From Perilla frutescens (Eukaryota; Streptophyta; Magnoliopsida; Lamiales; Lamiaceae), in NCBI GenBank assembly GCA_026008535.1, contig BRKX01000006.1:43016664-43080663 (forward strand): 64,000 nucleotides of DNA, read 5' to 3'. This document shows positions 42,473 through 54,029 of the stretch, piece after piece. Each line of letters starts with the position of its first letter. Position 1 is the stretch's first letter. The notes below the pieces were generated by a model that was given only the letters and a program-made list of their open reading frames with translations, was not told the DNA's origin and ran no database searches. The translations under genes and the position numbers were made by a program.

Positions 42473-45068
42473 CTAGTCTCGCTTGTGTTCAGTTCTTCTT
42501 CTTTTGGCGGCATGTAAGGTGGGGCTGTTTTTCCCATCATCAGAGTTAGAGGACTCACCTTCAGACGATTGGAGTCCGGTGTGTGCTGGAAGCTTTCTGA
42601 TTAGCTTCTCATGCCGCTTCAACTGATGTTGAAGGCTCTGAAGAAGATCTCCTTGCTGAGCTGATAATTTACCTAATGACCGCCTGAACTGATCTTCTGC
42701 CTGGATAGTTCCTGAAGGACTGGATTGATCAGTTGCAATGATTAGCTACAGATCATCTCCCCTGGATGATACTTCATCTTTGTCCTATGCAGCTTCCAGT
42801 TCTTCACAAAGAACTATTTTGGATTGATCAGCTGTTTGCTCAGCAGTTTTTGCTGCTAACTGATCTGCATCCCCTAAATCAATTGTGTCGTTGTGACTTG
42901 ATTCAGGGGGAGTTTCTGGATTCGCCTGATCTTGAGGTGCTACCTGGACTGGATCAGCAAAGATCAATTGTGTCTATGTCCTGCACTTTGGGAACTGATG
43001 TCAGCTGAACTGTTTGATCAGCTGAATCATTAGCAGCTGTTTTTTCTTCTGCTGGTGGAGAAGAAGCTTCTGTTGGAGCTACTTGCGATTCTTCTGGGAC
43101 AACTGAGGTTTTGATGGATTCCTCAATTGGTTAGGGCATAGCTAAAAGCTGAGTGTCCATCTTAGAGGCGGGTGGTAGTTCATCAAATACCAGCTGTCTT
43201 GCTGCTTGATGAATAGCTGCTTTTCTTGATGTGAAACCATCATTTGTTACCCTATTTCTAATGCGTTGTTCTTCTTCCTTGATTGCTTCCAGAGTTTGCT
43301 GCTGTTGCTCTCTTCTGATTCTCTGGATTTCTCCTAACACCCAATGTTGAAGAACTTGAGGATGTTTACAGTTTTTCTGCTCTTCCTCAGTGCGTAGTTT
43401 CTGGGACATCAATGTTGGCTGACTTGATGAGGTCATCCATCACATGAGCTAATGTTTGTTCAGCTGGACGACTACGCCACTGTCGAATTTCCAGCATTTT
43501 CTTCAGCACCACAATTGGATTCTGTTCTGGAGTGCATTGTCCTGACCATAGAACGCTTCATTTTTCTTCTCTTCTCCAGAAGCTCATTCCATGAAGGGCG
43601 GTCAGAAGAAAATGGGCTTCTGAGTTGAAACAATGCCTTCATAGATACCAGTAGCAGTATCTTGCAAAAGCCTTATATAGAGCTTCTAACCCAATTAGTT
43701 TTGTTGCAAAGTTGGTTGTTATGAATTCTGTGACTTTGGCTTCTGCCCAGCCTTTGATAACTTCTGCTCTTAGAAGAGCTCGAATATTTTCATCTGTTTC
43801 TCCTATCAGTGGACAGGTCGTCCTGAAATATTCTGCTCTTGAGTTGCTTGGAGGGATGCCTCTGAAAGGCACAATATCATCACCCTTGATATCACTAATG
43901 TTGAATATCTTGATATTTTGTGGTGGCAACTTTGGAGGGTGAGGTAGACCAGTTTTCTTCTTTTCTTTGTCTTTGGCCAACTTCTTCGTTAGTTTGCCAG
44001 TTTCTCTTTTGGTTCTGGCCGATTCTTTTGCAGCTTGAATCATTTGATCTGCTCAATTTTTTGTTGGCACTGATGCTGATGTAGACTCTGAAGGTCTTTG
44101 TTGTAGTGGTTGATCCTTGATAGGTGTACCAATCAATTGGCTGATTGGAAGACTATCTTCAGGATCAGAGTCTTCTATGTAAGACTCTTTAAGGACATCT
44201 TTTCTTTTTGCCTTGGTATCTCATTCATTCTTCCTTGTTTTGACACCAATTTGTATATTGGCAGCTTTAGGACCTCTTGTCCATTTTGTGGATGATGGAA
44301 AGTAATCACCTCTGTCTATCGGCAATGTCTCTACTTCATCTTACAGAACATTAAATGCACATTGAAGCAGTTTGCTGATTCTGCTGACAAAACACATCTT
44401 TTGATGGAAGCTCTTCTCACTCCAATGCTTTTCAAGAATATCCACGAACTTCTTAATCCGTTCGAAGAAGAATCCTGCCCAGTCAACTTTGATCCTCATG
44501 TCAATGGCATGACATATTTTGTACTTAAGCTTTGTCATTTCAGTGTGATTTCCTACCACTCCAACCACCATTCTTCCAATGATGCCAACCAAGATCTGAT
44601 ATTCTTCTTGAATCAGGGTATTGAAGTTGTGATTTTATAGGGATCATAGCAATCTGCTCTTCTCCAACAGTTGTAGGCTTCTAGCTGATTGACCTCTACT
44701 TCATTTATCCTTAGACCTCCATTTGGCAGATGAAAAGCTTGTGACAGCAGTTCTAGGGTGATCTCAATTTTTGCTCCTCTGACTTGAGTAGTGATTTTGT
44801 GATTCTTCCTTTCTGAGTTCAGATAGAACTCACACACCGGTTCAGGATACTTTTTCGATGGTGCCTCTTCAAGAAATTATAGAATTCCTGCCTCTGTTAT
44901 CTTCTGAATCACTACTTTAAGGAGTGGAGAATTGGAGCACCTTTCTCTGTACGCATCTAGGAGAAGGAATTGATCTTTGAAGAGATTAACTTGAAACCCT
45001 TTGGAGGATTCACCCGTTTCTCTGAAGTTGAACTTTCATCGAATGGCTGGTGTGTTTGTTTCTGCCAT
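42473..45068 (-). pseudogene. Extra ORF copy 1 of the copia element (longest)
   Basis: About 865 codons between ATG 45068 (MAETNTPAIR) and TAG 42473, broken by several stops and frameshifts. Shared block: AGIL, a stop, then FLEEAPSKKYPEPVCEFYL, VRGAKIEITLELLSQAFHL followed by PNGG, then VDWAGFFFERIKKFV and FVSRISKLLQ. The middle carries a basic stretch (KLAKDKEKKKTG) and DIVPFRGIPP...AEYF. The end is long, Gln/Glu-rich and acidic, with a basic tail (AKRRRTEHKR) that resembles a nuclear localisation signal. I do not recognise a known enzymatic motif. The PF20167 family (putative plant transposon protein) is worth testing as a relative because of the VRG..(I/V).(I/F)....L...(F/L).LP pattern. 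Confidence 0.55.
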
Positions 45069-45868
45069 GACTTTTAAGAGAGTTTCAGTAGGAAAAGGTC
45101 ACAAGATGAATCGTGTTGTTTTTTAGATTTGGTTTTCTACGGATTCAAACTTATGATGCGGTTTGGATCAGTGAAGACAGGAATGCAGGTCAGCTATCTC
45201 TTAAGTAGTAATTTGATTAAAATGGAGATAGGTTAAAGGTTTTATTTTCAGCGAGTAGATTCAAAGACTCAGTCGATTGGACTTCAAATCTATCCTTTAA
45301 AAAATTGATGAGGAGAGAGAGAGAGAGAGAAAGTAGGTGGGGTCAACGATAATATTTGGATGACACGTCATTTTACCGTTCAGTAATAAATTCAATTTGA
45401 ACTTATCTAATTTTTGCTCTCCTCTAGTCTCCACGTAGCATTTGAGCCGCTGACATCATCAGTTGCCTTCTCGACTAATGATCATCTGTCCTGGAGTGAT
45501 CAGTTCCAGCTGGAGTCTCCTCAGCTTTGACTCCTTGTCAACTTAAGTTGTCCTCTTCAGCTTTACTCAGCCTAAGCTCGTCAGCTGCTTCCCTTAGCTG
45601 AAGCTTTGTTTTCATCAGTAAGTTTTGAATTCAACTGCTCTCATTAGTTGAATATAACTGGTTGAGAACTGATGTCTTCTGCGATCAGTTTACTCATTTT
45701 CAACAGTTTTCTTGCAGCCTTTTGCCATTCTTTTCAGAACTGATATGGGCTATATCAGTTTAAGCTCCAAAGCTTGGAATATTGATGCCCTCTTAAGTCA
45801 GTTCTCATTATCAGCGGGAGTGCTCCTCTTCACTCTTTCTGTTGGATGATCATCATCCTCCTTTAAAG
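45069..45868 (-). other. Spacer between copia pol and extra ORF copy 1
   Basis: About 800 bases with a (CT)n tract (GAGAGAGAG on the plus strand, 45312-45330). It is the pol end and putative leader of copy 1. No ORF was recognised. Confidence 0.5.
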
Positions 45869-46510
45869 CTAGTTCGAGCAATCCCAATTGGATGAATAAC
45901 TCAACAAATCTAGCTTTTGGCAATGGTTTGGTGAAGATATCGGCGATCTGTTTCTCCATTTGACATATCTGATGCATATGTCTTTCTTTTCGATATGATC
46001 TCTGATGAAGTGGTGCCTGATATCAATGTGCTTCGAACTTGAATGCAATACTGGATTTTGAGATATTGCAATAACACTATTGTTATCACAGTAGATTGAC
46101 ACTTCTTCAGTCTCCACCTTGTAATCCTTAAGCTATTGCTTCATCGAAAAGATTTGAGCATAACAGCTTCCAGCAGCTACATATTTAGCTTCAGTTGTTG
46201 ACGTGGTAACTGAGTGCTGCTTCTTGCTAAACCAGGATATCCGTTTGTTTCTAAGAAACTAACATGTTCCACTGGTGCTCTTTCGGTTGATTTTGCATCC
46301 TCCGAAGTCTGAGTCTGAATAGCTGGTTAGACTCAAGCTGTCATCTCTGGGATACCATAATCCAAGATTTATAGTTCCCTTGAGATACTTCATAATCCTC
46401 TTTGCTGCTTCAAGATGACTTTTATTCGGATTGGCTTGGAACTTTGCACACAGTCCGACTGAGTAGGAGATATCTATAGTGCATTTGATTGACCGGTTCT
46501 CCTTCTTCAT
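45869..46510 (-). pseudogene. RNase H of the copia pol
   Basis: Motifs: YLKGTINLGLWYP, SYSDSDFGGCKINRKSTSG, then after a stop STTEAKYVAAGSC and IYCDNNSVIAISQNPVLHSS, ending SKHIDIRHHFIRDHIE. This is the standard copia RNase H order. A stop near 46259 and one near 46133 split it. The two Asp residues of the first motif are present. Confidence 0.88.
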
Positions 46511-47290
46511 CGAGGGTCAGCTGCACTGACATATTCATTGGAATTTTGAGAGCTTTTCCCTTATTGGTTCCAAACTTTTTGACAAGCTCCTTCGTATATT
46601 TGGCTTGGCTGATGAAGATTTCATCTTCGAGCTGCTTTACTTGGAGTCCTAGGAAGAATGTCATTTCTCTCATCATGCTCATCTCGAATTAGCTTTGTAT
46701 CAGTTGTGTGAACCGATTGCAGAGATCTTTGCTCTTGGATCCAAATATTATGTCATACACATAAATTTGAACCATCAAGATCTCAGCTGATCGTTCTATT
46801 CTGAATAGAGTACGATCGATGATTCCTTTCTGAAACCCATTCTTTAGCAAGAACGTTGTGAGGGTTTCATATCGAGCTCTTGGTGCCTGCTTCAGACCAT
46901 ATAGAGCTTTCTTCAGCTTGTAGACTTGGTCTCCGATTTCGAAGCCTGGAGGTTGTTCTACATATACATCCTCCTTGAGCATTCTTTGCAAGAATGCACT
47001 TTTTCACGTCCATTTGATTTGACCGTGAAATTGTTGTGAGCTGCATAGGTGAGGAATAGTCTGATGGTCTCCAATCTTGCAACTGGTGCGAATGTCTCAT
47101 CCAAGTCGATCCCTTCACTTTGTGAGTAACTCTTGGCTACCAGTCTGGCCTTGTTCCTTATGATCACACCTTGTTCATCCAGTTTGTTGTGATAGACCCA
47201 TTTAGTCCTAATGATTTTTTGAGTTTTCGGCCTATCAATAAGAAACCATACGTCATTTCTTGTGAACTGGTTCAGCTCTTCTTGCATCGC
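46422..47290 (-). pseudogene. Reverse transcriptase of the copia pol
   Basis: RT opens with MQEELNQFTRNDVWFL and KTKWVYHNK-type IIRTKWVYHNKLDEQG, then KARLVAKSYSQSEGID and FAPVARLETIRLFL. A frameshift near 47030 leads to MLKEDVYVEQPPGFE, KKALYGLKQAPRARYE. The catalytic box reads IYVYDIIFGS instead of the copia YVDD, so one catalytic Asp is replaced by Tyr. The following FFLGLQVKQLEDEIFI matches the copia thumb. RT could not be active. Confidence 0.9.
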
Positions 47291-47672
47291 TATAATCTAG
47301 TCTGAATCTTCAAGCGCTTCTTTGATGTTACCTGGTTCCATCTGTGAGATGAAGCATGTGAAGAGTGCATGCTCCGTTGACCCTCTGGTCTAGACTCTGC
47401 TTCTTGGATCCCCAAAAAATTTGTCGACTGGATGGCTTCGGAGCCATTTGGGAATGATTACTTTCTCTGCGCCTTTAGCTGCTTCATCAGTTGTTCCAGC
47501 AACTGATCCTTCGGCTTCTTTATTAGCTGATTCTTCGGCTGATGTCTCGGCTTCGGCTTGTTTTTCATTTTCACTGATTCTTCCCCCTATTTCAGTTATG
47601 GGGTTTGAGGTTTCATGATGATTTGTATCTTCAATGACCAAGTTATCTCCAACTGGCCGGTCTAGAATCAAT
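47291..47672 (-). pseudogene. Linker between integrase and RT of the copia pol
   Basis: A Glu/Ala-rich variable linker (EKQAEAETSAEESANKEAEG) ending in KWLRSHPVDKFFGDPRSRV, which is the typical stretch before copia RT. A stop lies near 47390. Confidence 0.75.
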
Positions 47673-48600
47673 TTATATGTCATCTTCTAGTGAAACTTCA
47701 GACTGCTTTGGGATAATGTGATCAACATAGTCCAGCAGGCTTTCACTAGGTAATGCTTGCTCTGATGTACAGTTCTCCTTTTTATTTCTGTACTCATTAG
47801 CAAGCTCATCAAATACCATATGACATGTTACTTCCACAACCAGTGTCCTTTTGTTGAACACTCTGTAAGCTTGAGAATCAGGGACATTATAGCCTAGAAA
47901 GATTCCCTCATCAGCTTTGGCACTGAAAGCTTTCATCTGAGATTTGCCATTGTTGTGGATATAACATTTGCAGCCAAATATCTTAAAGTAAGAGATAGAA
48001 GGCTTACAACCCTTGAATAGCTTGTAGGGTGTTTTGTCATGGGTGATGACGATGGCAATTCTGTTTTGTGTGTGGCAGACTGTGTTAACTGCCTCTACCC
48101 AATAGCATTCGGCTATATTGGCATCTGCTACCATTGCTCTGGCTGCCTCTTTTAGCGTGCGATTCCTCATTTCTGCTATGCTATTTTGTTGAGGAGTTCT
48201 TGCAGCAGAGTGTTCATGAGTGATTCCCAGTTCACTCAGGAACTTGATCATTTTCTGATTGACAAATTCAATTCCATTGTCGGATCTTATATCCTTTAAA
48301 CTGATTTTTCTTTATCAGACTGCAATCTCCTCTAAGGGTTGGTAGTTTCACAGGCCCAAACAGGTCCATGTGAAGTAACTGAAGAATGTCAATTGTTGCT
48401 TGAGGATGACTTTTGTTCTTGAATGACGACTTCACCTGCTTCCCTTTCTGGCATGGTCCGCAGACGCTAGTTTTCTTGTAGATCTCCTTAGGAAGCCCAT
48501 CAACTAACTCCTTCTTGGCCAGGTAGTTGATAGTTTTGAAGTTGAGATGATTCAGTCGTCGATGCCACATCCAACTTGCTTCAGTTGATCATTTGGAGAG
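47673..48600 (-). pseudogene. Integrase of the copia pol (deleted core)
   Basis: The HHCC finger is present (WHRRLNHLNFKTINYL ... CGPCQKGKQ). The first Asp (LLHMDLFGPV) is followed after LPTLRG by a jump to CSLIKKNQFKGYKIR, so roughly 25-35 codons of the usual core are missing, with a frameshift. The second and third acidic residues remain (IRSDNGIEFVNQ and TPQQNSIAEMRNRTLKE). The C-terminal part has FGCKCYIHNNGK and FLGYNVPDSQAYRVFNKRT, typical of copia integrase. Confidence 0.88.
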
Positions 48601-48732
48601 AAAACAAGCTTCTGAATAGCTAGTTGACCAGTTAACTACGTACATGTTACCCTTTCTTACTCCAGTCAGAACTATGGCTCCAATTGACTTGTCTCTGATG
48701 TCACATGAGCTATTGCTGAAGTCGACTGAGTA

Positions 48733-49888
48733 CTAATTGTCACAAAGCTGACTGATGCTCAGCAGTTTGTGCCTCAGTCCTTCAACATGTGACACGCCAT
48801 TCACGACAACTTTTCCTTTGACCACGAACCCTTCTCCAATGGTTCGGCTCTTTGAGTTGTCTCTAAAAGTGACTAGTGGTCCCTTAACCTCTTTATAACC
48901 ATCAAGATCTTTCTTGTCTCTGGTCATGTGTTTTGAGCACCCGCTATCCAGATACCAAGTATCTTTGACCTTTTTCTTGGATAGGATGCTCTTTCCCTGC
49001 AAGACAAGAGTCAGATTTTAGGTACCCGCATGATATTAGGTCCTGAAGGGTTAATTATGTATCTGGGAATTCACATACGCCACACTTTTGGTTTTTCTTT
49101 TCCAAGAGATCCTTCAGAGTTGGATCTCTTGATATGCAACGGACTTCTTATAACTCTTCGATTGAGAGTTGAGTCCTGTGATACCTCCAATGAGATTCAG
49201 GATAGAAGACTTCAACTAATATTCTTTCATCTTGTGACCTTGATGCTCTCTGTCTTGGCCAATTTCATCTGACCGTTTGACTTTGAGCTCTTTGGCCTTT
49301 GTGGTACGACTAGTTTGTAGACTAGTAGTAACTGGGATTGATTTTTGATTCATCCCTTGAGTTTAAATACTCATCGTACTGGGTTGTAAAGTCACTTAGA
49401 GGGAACTTTTCTAGAGAAATTGGATTATGCTGTTTTGCATAATACAATCTTGTGTGTTCATTTCTTTTGGGGTTCGAAGAACTCCCAGGTTGAAATGTAT
49501 TGGAGGAGTTTCTGGATCGTTGAACTGGTGGCCTATTTTGAGCTGATGCTCTTGTCTAAGTGACTGGCCTTAGGTGAACTTCAGGTCTTGGTTGAACAGA
49601 TGACCTGGAATGAAATGGAGGCCTTTGAGGATTTGACCTCTGATGAGCTTTGGATTTTGATCGAGCAGTAGATCTGGACTACTGAACTGATCGATGTTGA
49701 ACTGGTGGCTTTGACTGAGCACCAAGCCTTTGAAACACCGACTGTTTTTGAGTTGTCCCTCTCGATTGATCAGTCTGGTCTCTGGGCTGAGCTTGAGGAG
49801 TTTCCAAGATGCCCTTCTCTTTTGACTCCTCAACTGGGGGGGACTGAGCTGGTTTTGTGAATCCTCTCAGGATTCCAGATTCACAGCT
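48733..49888 (-). pseudogene. Protease and linker of the copia gag-pol
   Basis: The region 48733-49002 contains the protease motif WYLDSGCSKHMT with catalytic DSG, then the GAG-pre-integrase-like segment GEGFVVKGKVVVNGVSHVEG and LLSISQLCD. Upstream (49003-49888) is a Pro/Gln/Ser-rich linker with several stops. This arrangement is standard in SIRE-type copia elements. Confidence 0.85.
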
Positions 49889-51494
49889 CTATACAACTGT
49901 ATTGCTCTTCTCTGCGGTAGTGTACTTACTATATCCTAGCCATGAACTCCCAGATTCAGTTATCTGATGACTTAAGATTTCATCAAGAGTCTGGGATCCC
50001 TTCTTGAACTTGAGAGATAATTTCTCTCTTTTAAGAATTTCTTGCTTGACCTGCTCATTCTCAGCTTCCAGTTCTGCATTTCTCAACTTCAGCTGATCCA
50101 TTTCTATTGACTGAGCATCAAGACTTTTTAGTCTTTCATTTTCAGCATTTAGCTCATCAATTCTGCTTCTTAGCTCATCATTTTCACCCTTCAGTTCAAT
50201 ATGCATACTTGATATATAAGCTAATTGATCTTCTAGGATTCTTAACTGTTCATCTAGTTCGTTCCTAGAGATCGATGCTTTATGTATATGATAGAATGAG
50301 GTTATTGAGTCAGCTTGACTAACCTCTTCATCATTGTCGGCCATGAGGCATAATAAAGCTTCATCATCAGAGCTGTAGCCGTCTAAGTTGATTCCAGATG
50401 GGTAGTCTGAATCGTCAAGCACGGCATTCTCAGAGTTTGCGATCATTTCTTTCCTTTTGAAGAAGCTTCTCATCACTTTGGCCTTTTTTCCTTAGGAAGC
50501 TCTGGACACTCGTATCTGTAGTATCCTTGCTTGTGGCAGTGGAAACATTTCTCTATGTTCCTATTTGCCATCCTGAATTGTTCAGCTGGCTGCTGGTTCC
50601 TCTCACCTTTAGCAGCTTCATCAGCTTAGGGTTGAGCTGATTGTTGATCTTTGACTTTTCTTAGCTTCTCCAGCAATCTTATCATTGACTAGATTTTCTC
50701 ATTCAAATCCTCAGTCAGGATCTCCTTTTTATCGGCTGACTCTCTTCTTCGATCCGTCACTGATCCCCCTGGATTCTCTCTGACAGGTGAGCCTCTTGGT
50801 CGGAAATTGTTTCTTCCGCGGGCCTCTCTGAATCGATTTCTTTCAGCATAGAAAGAAGCATCATGAGAAGAGAAAGTGGATGTTCCAAATAACTCTCTAG
50901 GAGTAATGTTATTCAAGTCTCTCGACTCTTTAGTAGCAATTACTTTCATATCCCATTCACCAGTGAGATTGTCAAGAACTTTCGAGTTCATCTCACTGTT
51001 GGGATAGTTTCTTCCCAGATTGTTCATCTCGCTTATGATGCCAAGAAATCTTGTTTCTAAGCTCGAGATGCTTTCTTCCGGCTGTATTTTGAAAGACTCA
51101 TATTTATCAACTGCCAGCTGGAGTTTGTTTCCTTTGATGGCTTCGGACTCTTTACACAGATCTGCAAGAAGGTCCCAAATCTCCTTTGCTGTTCTGCATT
51201 TTTTGTGTCTTTCATGCGATCCTCATCTAGAGTCTGAAAGAGTGCTACTTGAGCAACAAACTCTAAATTTTTCAACTTCTTCTCTTCACCCGTGAGAAGA
51301 TGCGTTGGTTTTGGGATCCTGGCCAGTTGGTTAATATCCATGATGTGGGATTCATTGTCCATCATTATGATGATTGGACCATCTTCGATCACCTCCCACA
51401 TATTCTCATGGATGGAGCATAGATGAGCTTTCATCCTCCTGCTTCAATTGTCATAGTTCTCAACTAAAAAGAGAGGTAGCTTATAGTTTCCCAT
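49889..51494 (-). pseudogene. gag of the copia element
   Basis: Begins at ATG 51494 (MGNYKLPLFLVENYDN), with a stop at codon 17 and a frameshift near 51200. The capsid part contains SRRMKAHLCSIHENMWEVIE and, in the next frame, MNNLGRNYPNSEMNSKVLDN. The zinc knuckle reads CFHCHKQGYYRYEC: the His of CX2CX4HX4C is Tyr. After two stops the C-terminal part (50476-49889) has ALLCLMADNDEEV and a long predicted coiled coil (residues 70-160, heptads of Leu/Ile with Glu/Lys). The coiled-coil tail is typical of SIRE gag. Confidence 0.85.
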
Positions 51495-51564
51495 AGCTTG
51501 AAATGTTAGCACAGATAAACAGATCTGATTCAAATGATCTGCAGAAACGGCTGATAATTAGAAT

Positions 51565-51581
51565 CAACCGCTCTGATACCA
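51565..51581 (-). other. Primer-binding site of the copia element
   Basis: TGGTATCAGAGCGGTTG on the minus strand, two bases inside the 5' LTR. It is a perfect match to the initiator tRNA-Met type core. Confidence 0.9.
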
Positions 51582-51583
51582 CT

Positions 51584-53337
51584 TGTTGGTCCCAGTACGA
51601 GCCTTTGTTAATTTAGAGAGGGGGGGTGAATAAACTAACTTCAAAAACTTTAAAACAGATGCGGAATAGATAGGGCCCTGACTCACTTTTGAGATTTATC
51701 TGTGCTGACTGATCAGTTGAGAGAAGCTGATAGAGGCTTAGCTGGTGAGCTGATCAGTTTTCAACTGATGGCTAGAAGATGTGGCTGAAGCTTGCCAGTT
51801 CAGTCTGTGTGTGTGAATGTGTGCAGTTAAAGAACTTGCAAGACTGAAAAATAGTAAGAGCAGCACACACAGAGCTTTATAGAGGTTTGAAGCTTCTTGC
51901 TTCTACGTTCTCTTTTCCTTCCGTAGAAGGGCAATCCACTATGCAATTGTAAAGTTTCTTTATTACAATTACACAGTGAATAATTCATATTGGACCTGAA
52001 AACGGCACCCTTCAACCTGAGCACGGCCTCCTTTCCAACTGTTGCTGTCCCGAAAGAATGGACCCATCGGTACACGCTCCTTCTCAGCCGGTTTCTGGGT
52101 GACCAGCTCACACTTACGGTCCCAACTGTTTGCTGAGACTTTAGGTGCTATTGTCTGTCTTTACACGATTTTAGATCTCGCTTGATCTTCAAGAAGACAG
52201 CCTTAAATCTGTTATCAACCTAGAGCGTTTCTTTCTCTTGAGCTGAGTGGTTGATCTTTAAGGGACTGTACTGAGACGCTTTGCTCTTGCTGGAATTCTG
52301 CGTCAGCTTAGCAGATTGCTTTGAACTTGAAGCATGCCTTCTCAGTTTAAGACTTTTCGCACTTTGAGAATATTGAGCTTTGAGCTGTAGGGAGAGAGAG
52401 AAAGAAATAGCTCGTTCTGCAAAATAGCAAAGTTAGATTCGTGAAAGTCTTGGCCAAAATTAATTTCACCCTCTTTAAATAGATGAGTGAATTTTAACCG
52501 TTAGGATCGGTGATGTTTAGAAATCACCGATGGCCAAAATAGCTGTTTGAAGCTCTTTTAATGAACTAGCCACTTTGACTTTAATATTCTCTGCTCTAAG
52601 ATCATCAGGATCTTCTAAAAATTTCCTGTTAAGATCTTCATTAACTGCTTGTCAGTAGGAGCAGGTGATTCGGCTATCATTTCTTGGACATTCAGCTGAT
52701 GGGCTCTCAGCCATCTCGGCTTTCAGCCTTGAGATTGTCCTGTTGGCAGATCTTTAGTTGTCTTGAGCTTCTATCATGATATAGTCTAGTTCAGCTGACT
52801 CATCAGCTAAGCTTAAAAGCTTCCATTTCTAGACTTATCAGTTGGCTACCTGATTGAGCTTTTACCTTTTCTCTCTGAACTCATCTATGGTCAGTTAAGT
52901 GGAGGCTCAATGCATTTAGAGCTATTTTACCAATAAACTAATCTTTGATCAATTTTATATCAGCTCTGATTGATCTCTGATCAGATCAGTTTCAGCTTTC
53001 AAGCTGACTCTGTTCATCAGTCTATCTTGGCTTTTGGCTAAGACTGATGATTAACTCATCTGTGGATGCCTATAATCTCCAAAGTTCTCTTCCCCCTTTA
53101 CAGCTTATCTCAAGCTTTGAAGAATTTACTCTGACTGGTCTGATCAAGGCAACATGTAAGCTGGTTGACCATGCTTCTGAATAGTTGTCTCTCATCTCAG
53201 CTTCAAGTCTTATTTATTTAGTCATTATCCCTGATTTTCAGCTTTTCATGACCTGCAGTTTTTCATTATATCATCACACATGTTTTGACATTTCATCAAA
53301 ACCATCATTTGGGATTTTCCCAACAATTTTCCTAACA
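51584..53337 (-). repeat. 5' LTR of the copia element
   Basis: 1754 bp, TGTTGGTCCCAG to TCCTAACA. A TATA-like CTATTTAAAGAGG on the minus strand lies near 52474-52486. The first 279 bp match 37240-37513; the rest matches 37514-39165 only in inverse orientation and with lower similarity. Confidence 0.88.
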
Positions 53338-53850
53338 TGCGTTACATTATTATAGTTTCTTAAATTGGAATTTTTATGTGTCAATATATATTTATTAACA
53401 TTATTTTGATTGCATTTATTTTACATATAACATAATTATCAATTTCTTAAGAGTTAAATCTAATAAATCTATATAAATATACAACCCTAAAAATCTTTAA
53501 AATGAGACATAAGTTATTATTATAATATTTGTTCACATATATTTTTAATAAGTTTTTAGTAATGGTCAATTGTACATAATTATTTCATGAGTCACAAGTT
53601 GTGTTGGTTTGAAATTAGTTTTTATTTGTAAAAATTATGATAATGTAACAAATGTTACTACAAACGTTGTATACGTACGTTGCTCAATTTATAATATGAT
53701 ATTTTGATTGTAGTAGTTTATTAATTATTTGAACTTATCAAGTAAAATATTAATTATATAAAATATGAAAATGTGACACTTATATTCAATGTATAATAAT
53801 TGAGTTTGAGACCATGCGTGTACCCATGCATCGCACGAGTGGAAATCTAG

Positions 53851-54029
53851 TTCAATATATAAATATATGTATCAGTGTGGCCGCCTTGTGTATAGAAAAT
53901 CATAAATATACATATACATGTATCCACAAATTTATATAATTAAATTTAGACAAAACACATCCTTAAATCGGTATATTTCCTCCCCTTTTTGATTCCTCCC
54001 TATCTCTCGTTGTCCTCTTTTTTTTTAAA
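53851..54029. other. Intergenic gap between opposed Helitron ends
   Basis: Short AT-rich stretch separating the 3' end of the plus-oriented Helitron (53850) from the 3' end of a minus-oriented one (54030). Nothing recognised. Confidence 0.4.

Larger units (their letters stand above)
37240..53337 (-). mobile_element. SIRE/Maximus-like Ty1/copia element, 16 kb, rearranged
   Basis: Minus-strand order is 5' LTR (51584-53337), PBS, gag, protease, integrase, RT, RNase H, three extra ORFs, then a composite 3' LTR (37240-39165). Integrase before RT is the copia order. The long coiled-coil gag, the WYLDSGCSKHMT protease motif and coding sequence after RNase H fit the SIRE (Maximus) lineage. Flanking pentamers TGAGC and TGCGT do not match, so no TSD is seen, consistent with a rearranged end. 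Stops, frameshifts and an integrase deletion make it inactive. Its length is well above the usual 9-12 kb for SIRE because of the extra ORFs and LTR rearrangement. Confidence 0.85.
35190..53850 (+). mobile_element. Plus-oriented non-autonomous Helitron (right arm), carrying later insertions
   Basis: The 5' end TCTATCTATACTATAAAATG matches plant Helitron starts; the 3' end at 53815-53850 has the GCGTGTACCCATGCATCGCA hairpin region followed by CTAG and T. Interior blocks match the inverse of the left arm. Inside it sit a Mutator-like TIR element (35466-36544), a MITE (36803-37187) and the 16-kb copia element (37240-53337). Without these the Helitron is about 1.1 kb. No Rep/helicase ORF. Confidence 0.55.
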
